NCBI GenBank assembly: GCA_005883235.1
Contig: VAYE01000107.1
Coordinates: 1-8,031, forward strand
From: Actinomycetota bacterium
GTDB taxonomy: Bacteria; Actinomycetota; Thermoleophilia; Gaiellales; Gaiellaceae
Direction of reading: 5' to 3'
Length of the DNA stretch: 8,031 bases
The notes under the pieces are model-generated. The model was not told where the DNA came from, did no database searches, and saw only the letters and a program-made list of their open reading frames with translations. Shown here one piece after another: positions 1 to 5,971 of the stretch. The position numbers were made by a program, and so were the translations under genes. Within the stretch, counting starts at the first letter, position 1. Each line of letters opens with the position of its first letter.

Positions 1-552
1 CTTCCGGACTTCCTCGCGGCCGGCCTCGAACTGCGGCTTGACGAGGACGAGCGCCTCCCAGCCCGGCGCAGCGAGTCGGAGGGCGGGCGGAAGCGCGAGA
101 CGGACGCTGATGAAGGAGACGTCGCACGTGACGAGCTGCGGCGCGAACGGAAGCTCCTCGAGCGCCCGCGCGTTCGTCCGCTCCAGCACGGTCACGCGGG
201 GATCGGCGCGGAGCCGCTCGTGGAGCTGCCCGTACCCGACGTCGAGCGCGATCACCCGGCCGGCGCCGCGCTGGAGCAGGACGTCCGTGAAGCCGCCGGT
301 CGAAGCTCCGACGTCGAGGCAGTCGCGGCCGGCCGGATCGACCCCGAGGACGTCGAGCGCGTGCGCCAGCTTCTCGCCACCGCGCGAGACGAATCGCGGC
401 GGCGCTGTGACCGCGAGCTCCGTCGCCTCGTCCACGGGGGTCCCCGGCTTCGCGAAGCCGGGCACGCGACCCGCGAGCACGAGCGCCTGCGCCTGCGCGC
501 GGCTCTCCGCGAGGCCGCGCTCGACGAGCAGGACGTCGACGCGCTTCCTCAA
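1..552 (-). CDS. tlyA: TlyA family 2'-O-methyltransferase / hemolysin A homologue (3' end cut by window edge)
   Basis: Only the first 184 codons are present. Residues 4-30 form an S4 RNA-binding domain (RVDVLLVERGLAESR). An FtsJ-type Rossmann methyltransferase domain follows, with SRGGEKL at 56-62, the SAM-binding loop DVGASTGGFTD at 80-90, CDVSFIS at 143-149 and KPQFE at 172-176, all typical of TlyA. Known family members methylate the 2'-O of cytidines in 16S and 23S rRNA, which in mycobacteria gives capreomycin sensitivity; older annotations say hemolysin. The start is a TTG inside a TTGA overlap with the stop of the upstream synthase gene, and the N-terminus LRKRVDVLLVERG matches family starts. 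A GGAGGT lies 18 bases upstream, too far for ideal initiation, so translational coupling is likely. About 60-80 C-terminal residues are expected beyond the edge. Confidence 0.93.
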   Translation of the reverse strand, partial: MRKRVDVLLVERGLAESRAQAQALVLAGRVPGFAKPGTPVDEATELAVTAPPRFVSRGGEKLAHALDVLGVDPAGRDCLDVGASTGGFTDVLLQRGAGRVIALDVGYGQLHERLRADPRVTVLERTNARALEELPFAPQLVTCDVSFISVRLALPPALRLAAPGWEALVLVKPQFEAGREEVRK

Positions 553-1316
553 GCCGTACGGGTCGCCAGGACCTCCACGATGTCGGCCAGGATCGACGTG
601 TCGGCCGGAATCGCGTTCAGGCGCTCGCGCGCACGCTTCGCGGCCTCGTCCGCGAGCGCCCGGGCGCCGTCGGCCCCGTGCGAGAGGACGTAGCCGTCGC
701 CGTCCAGGATGTCGTCGACGATCTGGAACAGCAGGCCGAGCTCGTCGCCGAACGCGCGCCACGGCGCCTGGTCGCGCTCCGGCACCTCGGCGACCCAGAG
801 GCCGAGGCCGACCGAGGCGGCGAAGAGGCAGCCGGTCTTCAGCCGGTGCAGCGTCGCCTCGTCCGGAGCCGTGTCCGTGATGTCCAGGTACTGGCCGCCG
901 ATCATCCCGAGCGTCGCCTGCGCGAGCTCGCGTGCGACGGCGGGCGAGGAGTAGGTGAGCGCAAGCCGGAAGGCCTCCGCGAGGAGCGCATCCCCGGCGA
1001 GGATGGCCACCGCCTCGCCGTAGCGCGCCCAGGTGCTCGGGCGACCGCGTCGCTCCTCGTCGTCGTCCAGGGCGGGGAGATCGTCGTGCACGAGCGAGAA
1101 CGCGTGGACGAGCTCGAGCGAAGCGGCGGCCGGCAGCGCCGTCTCGGGCTCCGTCCCAGCGGCTTCGGCCGTGGCCAGGCAGAGCACCGCGCGCACACGT
1201 TTCCCGGCCTCGAGCGCGTAGCGGATCGGATCCTCGAGCGCCCCGAGCTCCGGCGTCAGCGCCAGGTCGCGGACGTACTCCTCCGCGAGTCCGCGAAGCT
1301 GCTCAGGATTCCTCAC
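549..1316 (-). CDS. Short-chain isoprenyl (polyprenyl) diphosphate synthase, IspA-like
   Basis: A trans-isoprenyl diphosphate synthase of 255 residues that would condense IPP with allylic diphosphates to give farnesyl or geranylgeranyl diphosphate. Visible motifs are GKRVR at 38-42, the first Asp-rich motif HDDLPALDDDEERRG at 77-91 (class II FPPS form with the insertion), GGQYLD at 140-145, LKTG at 159-162 and the second Asp-rich motif QIVDDILD at 198-205. Phe73, five residues before the first Asp, is compatible with a short C15-C20 product (inference). The protein is short for the family (about 290-300), mainly because the Lys-containing loop after DDILD is missing. The GTG start has a strong AGGAGGG five bases upstream and lies 14 bases inside the XseB-like gene; a longer upstream reading is Arg/Ser-rich shadow. 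There is no dxs between it and tlyA. Confidence 0.9.
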   Translation of the reverse strand: MRNPEQLRGLAEEYVRDLALTPELGALEDPIRYALEAGKRVRAVLCLATAEAAGTEPETALPAAASLELVHAFSLVHDDLPALDDDEERRGRPSTWARYGEAVAILAGDALLAEAFRLALTYSSPAVARELAQATLGMIGGQYLDITDTAPDEATLHRLKTGCLFAASVGLGLWVAEVPERDQAPWRAFGDELGLLFQIVDDILDGDGYVLSHGADGARALADEAAKRARERLNAIPADTSILADIVEVLATRTA

Positions 1317-1527
1317 GAGCGCCCTCCTCGGCCCGCCGCCGCGCCTCGGCGAGCTCGGTCTCGATCTCACGCGCGATCTCCGCGAGCTCTGACAGTACCT
1401 CGGTCGCGGCCTCCACGTCATCCGTCGCCTCGAGCCGCCGGCGCGCCTCTTCGAGCCGATCGAGCAGCGTCTCCGCGCGCTCGAGCGCCCGCTCGGCGTC
1501 CGCGCCGAGGCCCTCGGGCTCGCTCAC
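1303..1527 (-). CDS. Small coiled-coil protein, probable divergent exonuclease VII small subunit (XseB-like)
   Basis: A 74-residue acidic helical protein beginning with GTG in a GTGA overlap with the nusB stop. XseB is the small helical subunit of exonuclease VII, several copies of which bind the large catalytic subunit XseA. Residues about 24-67 align without large gaps to the XseB pattern: LEE..RRLE at 25-32, a TDD turn where XseB has a Gly-Asp turn, then a second helix ending AREIETELAEARRR. The usual Gly in the second helix is absent, so the match is weak. Position supports it: xseB sits between nusB and ispA in Bacillus-like clusters. Against it, xseA is not here although the two are usually adjacent. 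It could instead be an unrelated coiled-coil protein. Confidence 0.5.
   Translation of the reverse strand: MSEPEGLGADAERALERAETLLDRLEEARRRLEATDDVEAATEVLSELAEIAREIETELAEARRRAEEGAREES
1322..1328 (-). promoter_or_regulatory. Strong Shine-Dalgarno for the isoprenyl diphosphate synthase
   Basis: AGGAGGG on the minus strand, five bases before the GTG at 1316, inside the 3' end of the XseB-like gene. It fixes the start of the synthase and is the clearest ribosome binding site in the operon; most other genes here rely on overlapping stops and starts. Confidence 0.75.
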
Positions 1528-1901
1528 GGCACGCGCTCCCGCGCGATCCGGCCGAGGATCCCGTTGACGAGCCGCGCCGCGTCCTCGGTCGCGTAGCGCT
1601 TCGCCAGCTCGATCGCCTCGTTGATCGCGACCTCCGGCGGCACCGAGCCGCTGTCGAGCTCCAGCACGCCGATGCGGAGGACGTTGCGCTCGATCGCGCC
1701 GAGCCGGTCCGCCGTCCAGTCCTCGGCGGCCGCGGTGATCGCCGCGTCGAGCTCCGGCGCGCGCGCGGCCACGGCCTCGGCGAGCTCGCGGGCGAAGGCG
1801 TCGACCTCGCCCTCGTAGAGCGTCGTGAGCGGCTGCCCGGTCACGTCCCACTGGTACAGCAGGAAGAGCGCCGTGCGCCGGCCGGCGCGCCGCCCCGCCA
1901 T
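1524..1901 (-). CDS. nusB: Transcription antitermination factor NusB
   Basis: A compact all-helical NusB of 125 residues. Family NusB binds NusE (ribosomal protein S10) and the boxA RNA of rRNA operons and supports antitermination and rRNA maturation. Family hallmarks are clear: RRTALFLLYQWDVTG at 8-22, the central W.ADRLGAIERNVLRI segment at 62-77, VPPEVAINEAIELAKRYA at 87-104 and the C-terminal ARLVNGILGRIARE at 109-122. The ATG overlaps the Asp23 gene stop by one base (TGATG), and a GAGGGAG lies four bases upstream on the minus strand. Its stop overlaps the next start as GTGA. Length is normal and no defect is seen. Confidence 0.96.
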   Translation of the reverse strand: MAGRRAGRRTALFLLYQWDVTGQPLTTLYEGEVDAFARELAEAVAARAPELDAAITAAAEDWTADRLGAIERNVLRIGVLELDSGSVPPEVAINEAIELAKRYATEDAARLVNGILGRIARERVP

Positions 1902-2212
1902 CAGGCTCCCTCGAGCTCCTCGATCGAGACGTCGACCGCCTCGACGTCGAGGTCGACCATCGTCGCGAGGGCGTCCGCGACCTGCGCCTGGACGTCCCTC
2001 GCCAGGTCTGGGAGGACGACTCCGTAGCGGACGGCCAGCTCGAGCTCGACGCGGGCCTGTCCGTCCTCGAGCTGCAGGTCGAGCCCGCGCCGCGGCCGCC
2101 GCACTCGAGCGCCTTCGACGCTCTCCGCCGCCTGCTGGACGATCTGCGCCAGCGCGCTCGGCGTCACGGTGATGGAGCCGCCGTCCTCCTGCAGCACGTG
2201 ACCGTCGCTCAT
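1901..2212 (-). CDS. Asp23/Gls24 (DUF322) family protein, YqhY-like
   Basis: A 103-residue Asp23-family protein. The N-terminal part reads GGSITVTPSALAQIVQQAA (11-29), the usual Asp23 opening, followed by ESVEGARV. The C-terminal part has the alternating strand-helix pattern VELELAVRYGVVLPDLA (55-71), a helix with VQAQVADALATM, and a final strand VEAVDVSIEEL. It has no signal peptide or membrane segment. In B. subtilis the homologue YqhY is encoded between accC and nusB, exactly as here, and its loss selects for mutations in acetyl-CoA carboxylase genes, so a role tuning that enzyme is plausible (established for YqhY, inferred here). The ATG overlaps the accC stop as ATGA, with no evident Shine-Dalgarno, so coupled translation is likely. 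Confidence 0.92.
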   Translation of the reverse strand: MSDGHVLQEDGGSITVTPSALAQIVQQAAESVEGARVRRPRRGLDLQLEDGQARVELELAVRYGVVLPDLARDVQAQVADALATMVDLDVEAVDVSIEELEGA

Positions 2213-3570
2213 CGCGCGGCGAGCGCCGGCAGGCGCCCCTCGGCCTCGGCGAGGAAGCCCGTGTGGTAGTCGCCCGAGCGGAACTCGACGCTCCCGATGA
2301 CCTCGCGCGCGACGTCGCGCGTCGTCGCGACGCCCCTGAGCTCGAGCTCGTCGAGGGCCCGCAGCGCCCGCTCGATCGCCGCCGGCCGGTCGGCGTCCCA
2401 GACGATCACCTTGGCTGCGAGCGAGTCGTAGTACGGCGGGATCACGGCGCCTTCCTCGATGTGCGTGTCGACCCGCACACCGGGGCCGAGCGGCGGGCGG
2501 AACCGTTCCACGACGCCCGGCGCCGGCGCGAAGCCGTTCGCGGGATCCTCGGCGTTGATGCGGATCTCGATCGCGTGCCCGTGCCGCGGCGCGCGCCCCT
2601 TCACCTCGAGCGGCTCGCCGGCCGCGATCGTGAGCTGCGCCCGCACGACGTCGATCCCGGTCACGAGCTCGCTGACCGGATGCTCGACCTGGAGCCGCGC
2701 GTTCAGCTCGATGAAGTAGAACGCGCCCGCCGGGTCGAGCAGGAACTCGAAGGTGCCGGCGTTCGTGTACTCGATTGCGCGGCACGCCCGCTCGGCGGTC
2801 GCCTCCATCGCCTCGCGCGTCTCGGGATCGAGGGCGGGCGACGGCGACTCCTCGATCAGCTTCTGGTGGCGGCGCTGGATCGAGCACTCCCGCTCCCCGA
2901 GCGTGAGCACGCCGCCGTCGACGTCGCAGAGGACCTGGATCTCGACGTGCCTCGCGGGCGAGATCGCCTTCTCGAGGTAGAGCGTCCCGTCGCCGAAAGC
3001 CGCCTGCGCCTCGGCCGCGGCGCGCTCGAAGGCCGGCTCGAGCTCGTCCGGCCCGGCGACGTGGCGCATGCCCTTCCCGCCTCCGCCGGCGGCCGCCTTC
3101 AGGAGCACGGGGTAGCCGAGCTCGCTCGCGGCCGTGCGGGCCTCGGCGAGCGTCGTCCGTCCCTCGGTGCCCGGGACGAGCGGCACGCCCGCCCGCGCGA
3201 GCTCCGCCTTCGCAAGCGCCTTGTCGCCGGTTCGCTCCATCGTCTCGGCCGACGGCCCGACGAAGACGAGGTCGTTCTCGCCGCAGGCCCGGACGAACGC
3301 GGCGCTCTCGGCGAGGAACCCCCACCCCGGGTGGACCGCGTCGCAGCCGGTCGTCTCGGCAGCCCCGATCAGCGACGCGACGTTGAGGTAGCTGTCCGCC
3401 GCGCTGGGCGGCCCGACGCAGACCGCGCGATCGGCGAGCCGCGTGTGGAGCGCGCCCCGGTCGGCGGTCGAGTAGACGGCGACGGCCTCGATCCCGAGCT
3501 CGTGCAGGGCGCGGATGACGCGCACCGCGACCTCGCCGCGGTTGGCGACCAGGACGCGCTTAAAGTGCAT
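2209..3570 (-). CDS. accC: Biotin carboxylase (acetyl-CoA carboxylase subunit AccC)
   Basis: A complete 453-residue biotin carboxylase, an ATP-grasp enzyme that uses ATP and bicarbonate to carboxylate biotin on the carrier protein, the first half-reaction of acetyl-CoA carboxylase. It starts FKRVLVANRGEVAVRVIRA and has HPGWGFLAES (80-89). ATP-binding Lys117 and Lys158, the Gly-rich loop AAAGGGGKGM (159-168), His208, metal-binding Glu275 and Glu288, the catalytic FIELNARLQVEHPVSE (286-301) and Arg337 are all present (E. coli K116, K159, H209, E276, E288, R338, from memory). The ATG lies 11 bases inside the end of the upstream fusion gene, so carrier and carboxylase are made from coupled cistrons. 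Length fits stand-alone AccC, not a pyruvate carboxylase. It appears fully active, in contrast to the barrel domain of its partner. Confidence 0.95.
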   Translation of the reverse strand: MHFKRVLVANRGEVAVRVIRALHELGIEAVAVYSTADRGALHTRLADRAVCVGPPSAADSYLNVASLIGAAETTGCDAVHPGWGFLAESAAFVRACGENDLVFVGPSAETMERTGDKALAKAELARAGVPLVPGTEGRTTLAEARTAASELGYPVLLKAAAGGGGKGMRHVAGPDELEPAFERAAAEAQAAFGDGTLYLEKAISPARHVEIQVLCDVDGGVLTLGERECSIQRRHQKLIEESPSPALDPETREAMEATAERACRAIEYTNAGTFEFLLDPAGAFYFIELNARLQVEHPVSELVTGIDVVRAQLTIAAGEPLEVKGRAPRHGHAIEIRINAEDPANGFAPAPGVVERFRPPLGPGVRVDTHIEEGAVIPPYYDSLAAKVIVWDADRPAAIERALRALDELELRGVATTRDVAREVIGSVEFRSGDYHTGFLAEAEGRLPALAAR

Positions 3571-5374
3571 CGAGCGGCCGCCCGTTCAAGGGCTCGAGCT
3601 CGAACAGCAGCTGCCCGAACTCCACCGGCTGGGCGTTCTCGACGTAGATCGTCCGAACGATCCCCTCGACGTCGGCCTTCACCTCGTTCATGAGCTTCAT
3701 CGCCTCGAGAATGCAGAGCGTCTGGCCCGCCCCGACCGGGTCGCCCTCCTCGACGAACGGCGGCGCGCCCGGCTGCGGCGCGCGGTAGAAGGTGCCGACC
3801 ATCGGAGCCTCGACGCGGACGAGCCCGTCCGAACGGGGCTCGACCGGCGCCGGCTCCGGCTCCTCGACTGCGAGCGGCGCGCCGCCCGGCGCCTGCGGCA
3901 GCTCTCCGATCCGATCCTCGGTCCGCCGGACCGACACGCGCAGGTCGTCGTCCTCGATCGTCACCTCGCCGACGCCCGACTCCTGGACGATGCGGACGAT
4001 CTCGCGGATCCGCTCGGCCCGCGCCTGGTCGACCGTGCCGCCCGTGAGGCTCTCCTCGCCGCGGCTACGCCCGCGAATCGTGCGGAGCAGCGGCTCGGCC
4101 TCGTCGCCGAAGAGGCCGAGGAGCAAGAGCTCCTCCTCGCTCGCCGCGAGCCCCTCGGCGGAGTCGCGGACCTCGGTGAACGCGACCTCTTCCTCTTCGG
4201 GGCCCGCGCCGCCGAGCAGCGCCGCCGCGCGGCGGACGGTCGGGTCGACGGAACCCGGCGGCGTGCCGTAGCGGCCCTCGAGGAGGGCGCGGAGCTCGTC
4301 TACGAGCGTGCCGTAGCGATTCGCCGAGAGCACATTCAGGAGCGCCTGCGAGGCGAGGATCTGGCCGATTGGAGCGGCCAGGGGTGGCGAGCCGACCTCG
4401 ACGCGGATCCGCTCGAGTTCCTCGAGCACGTCGTCGAGACGGTCGCTCGCCGCATGCGCGCGCAGGTGCACGTCGAGTGCGGCGACGAGGCCGGGCGGAA
4501 GCTTGTGCTCGGCGGCGCGTACCGCAATGCGCGGAGCAAGCGGCGTCACGGGCTCGTCGCCGATGTGCTCGTCGATGATGTCGGCGGCCCGCCAGAGCGC
4601 CGCGACGTCGACGGAGCACTCGAGGCCGAGCCCCGAGAGTGCCTGCGCCAGGCCTTCCCCGGAGACGCGATGGAGCGCGAGCGCGACGGGGTACACGGCG
4701 CAGCCGATCAGGTCGGCGCCTGCGCGCGCGGCCTCGAGGGCGGCGGCGAGCGCGTTGCCTGAGGCGCCCTGGCAGTAGACGCCGACGGGCAGGCCACTCG
4801 CCTCCGAGACGCGCTCGACGAGCTCGCGGGCGCGATGGGGCTGGAGCGAGCCGGTGGGATCGTGGAGGACGACGCGGGCGGCGCCGAGGTCAGGGAGCTT
4901 GCGGGCCTGCTCGAGGAGCGCCTCCGTCTCGCCCGTCGCACCCGGGCTGTAGACGAGGCCGGCATTGAGCTCGCGCCCGCTGGCCTCGATCGCCTCGGCC
5001 GCCTCGCGCAGGTTCGAGACGTCGTTCAGCGGGTCGTGGAGCCGGAAGACGTCGATCCCGTTCTCGGCCGCGGCGGAGACGAAGCGCTGGACGAAATCGC
5101 CGTCGACCGGCCGCGAGCCGACGAGAAAGCGGCCGCGGAGGGCCATTCCGAGCGGCGTCTTCGTTCGCGCGTGGATGGCGCGGATGCGCTCCCAAGGACT
5201 CTCGACACCGCGGCGGACCGCCGTGTCGAAGACGCCGCCGCCGGAGATCTCGAGCAGACCGAAGCCGGCCTCGTCGAGGATCCCGGCGAGCTGCAGGACG
5301 TCCGCCGTCGGCATCCGCCCTGCGAGCGGCTCCTGCCCCAGCAAACGGATCGTCGTGTCGACGAGCTTGGGCAT
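3560..5374 (-). CDS. Degenerate OadA/PycB-like carboxyltransferase fused to full-length AccB (biotin carboxyl carrier)
   Basis: 604 residues in four parts. Residues 1-270 are a TIM barrel of the pyruvate carboxylase/oxaloacetate decarboxylase carboxyltransferase type (VDTTIRLLGQ, ALRGRFLVGS, AENGIDVFRLHDPLND). Residues 275-435 are the PYC_OADA conserved domain, ending SEEELLLLGLF. Residues 455-483 are the N-terminal AccB helix-strand (IREIVRIVQESGVGEV). A Pro/Glu linker follows, and residues 518-595 are the biotinyl domain with the AccB thumb (PMVGTFYRAPQPG) and the biotin site EAMKLM, Lys560. The barrel lacks catalytic residues: the metal Asp is Leu11, the carbamylated Lys is His171, the two His are Tyr200 and Gln202, and the catalytic Thr is Leu234. 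So it probably serves as the acetyl-CoA carboxylase carrier, with the barrel as scaffold or sensor (inference). The ATG at 5374 has AGGG eight bases upstream. Automatic annotation may call it pyruvate carboxylase subunit B. Confidence 0.9.
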   Translation of the reverse strand: MPKLVDTTIRLLGQEPLAGRMPTADVLQLAGILDEAGFGLLEISGGGVFDTAVRRGVESPWERIRAIHARTKTPLGMALRGRFLVGSRPVDGDFVQRFVSAAAENGIDVFRLHDPLNDVSNLREAAEAIEASGRELNAGLVYSPGATGETEALLEQARKLPDLGAARVVLHDPTGSLQPHRARELVERVSEASGLPVGVYCQGASGNALAAALEAARAGADLIGCAVYPVALALHRVSGEGLAQALSGLGLECSVDVAALWRAADIIDEHIGDEPVTPLAPRIAVRAAEHKLPPGLVAALDVHLRAHAASDRLDDVLEELERIRVEVGSPPLAAPIGQILASQALLNVLSANRYGTLVDELRALLEGRYGTPPGSVDPTVRRAAALLGGAGPEEEEVAFTEVRDSAEGLAASEEELLLLGLFGDEAEPLLRTIRGRSRGEESLTGGTVDQARAERIREIVRIVQESGVGEVTIEDDDLRVSVRRTEDRIGELPQAPGGAPLAVEEPEPAPVEPRSDGLVRVEAPMVGTFYRAPQPGAPPFVEEGDPVGAGQTLCILEAMKLMNEVKADVEGIVRTIYVENAQPVEFGQLLFELEPLNGRPLDAL

Positions 5375-5384
5375 CGGCGGGACC

Positions 5385-5855
5385 CTAGCGCGGCCGGCCG
5401 AGGCGGAAGGTGCGCAGGGGCGTCCAGGGCTCGAGGAGGCTCGTCCGCGAGAACGGCACGTGGACGAGCGCGACCTCCTCGACGAGCTGTTCCCCGAGCC
5501 CTAGGTCTCGCAATGGCCTCAGCGCATGCCGAAGCTCGTCTGGCGGCCGCCGCTCGCGCACGTACGCGAGGCTCAGGTGCGGCAGGAACGCGTCCAGATC
5601 GGGCCGCAGCGCCGCAGCCAGCCCTCGCAGAACCTCGCCGTGCACCTCGCCGATCACCGCCTCGTGGAAGCACCCGACGCCGCCGTATTCGATACGAAAT
5701 GGATCGGTCGCCGGCGGCGCCGGGCCGTCGCCGGGGCCTAGGGTGACGTGCAGGAAGTGCTGCGGGAGCGGCGCGAGCCAGTCGAGGTGCGCGAACGCCT
5801 CCTGAGCCTCCGCGACCGCCGCCTTCACGTCGGGCGGCGGCACGACGATCCACAC
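5385..5855 (-). CDS. 2H phosphoesterase, 2'-5' RNA ligase / ThpR family (5' part frameshifted)
   Basis: The readable frame encodes about 156 residues of a two-histidine phosphoesterase. The HxT and HxS motifs are HVTL (36-39, after QHF) and HLSL (93-96, in FLPHLSLAYVRE), the paired catalytic motifs of RNA 2',3'-cyclic phosphodiesterase/2'-5' RNA ligase proteins. These act on RNA 2',3'-cyclic ends or related nucleotide substrates; the true substrate cannot be told. The GTG at 5855 has AGGAGG 11 bases upstream, but that string also encodes a Glu run, so it may be coincidental. The same frame is open to 5939, but that extension is Arg/Ala-rich shadow; the better N-terminal coding lies in another frame (next entry). 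It ends ten bases before the fusion gene, between efp and accB, an unusual place for this family. Confidence 0.78.
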   Translation of the reverse strand: MWIVVPPPDVKAAVAEAQEAFAHLDWLAPLPQHFLHVTLGPGDGPAPPATDPFRIEYGGVGCFHEAVIGEVHGEVLRGLAAALRPDLDAFLPHLSLAYVRERRPPDELRHALRPLRDLGLGEQLVEEVALVHVPFSRTSLLEPWTPLRTFRLGRPR

Positions 5856-5879
5856 CGCGATCGCTGCCTCCTCTTCCTC

Positions 5880-5971
5880 GGGGAGAGCCGCGCGAACATG
5901 CTCTCGAGCGGCTCCTCGCGCGCGAGGAAGTGCTCCCACGCCTCGTCGAAGGTCTTGAAGAGCAGGCTCAG
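5880..5971 (-). pseudogene. Out-of-frame N-terminal segment of the 2H phosphoesterase gene
   Basis: In the frame beginning at 5971 the minus strand reads SLLFKTFDEAWEHFLAREE and then PLESMFARLSP, with almost every codon ending in G or C, the signature of real coding in this genome. It runs into the C4 run at 5880-5883. One more C there would join it directly to the EEEEAAIAVW of the phosphoesterase frame. As given, this frame goes on to a stop within a few dozen codons. The first in-frame start candidate is a CTG at 5971 in a CTGA overlap with the efp stop, matching the ATGA/GTGA/TTGA junctions elsewhere in the operon; an ATG also occurs inside (LESMFAR). It is either a real frameshift or a homopolymer sequencing error. 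Confidence 0.6.

Noticed and set aside
678..2027. Plus-strand open frame of 449 codons across the synthase, XseB-like and nusB genes
   Set aside because: It crosses several well-supported minus-strand genes and has no family similarity.
2263..3693. Long plus-strand open frame of 476 codons opposite accC
   Set aside because: Arg/Ala/Leu-rich antisense shadow caused by G/C third positions; the opposite strand encodes a complete AccC with all catalytic residues.
3515..4762. Long plus-strand open frame of 415 codons opposite the fusion gene
   Set aside because: Composition is typical of an antisense shadow and has no recognisable domain; the minus strand shows clear family motifs throughout.
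3560..5374. Annotation as an active pyruvate carboxylase subunit B or oxaloacetate decarboxylase alpha subunit
   Set aside because: All metal ligands and the catalytic Thr are replaced, and the C-terminus is AccB-type with its N-terminal helix and thumb.
5856..5939. N-terminal extension of the 2H phosphoesterase in its own frame to a GTG at 5939
   Set aside because: The extension is Arg/Ala-rich with poor third-position bias; the neighbouring frame carries the coding signature over the same bases.
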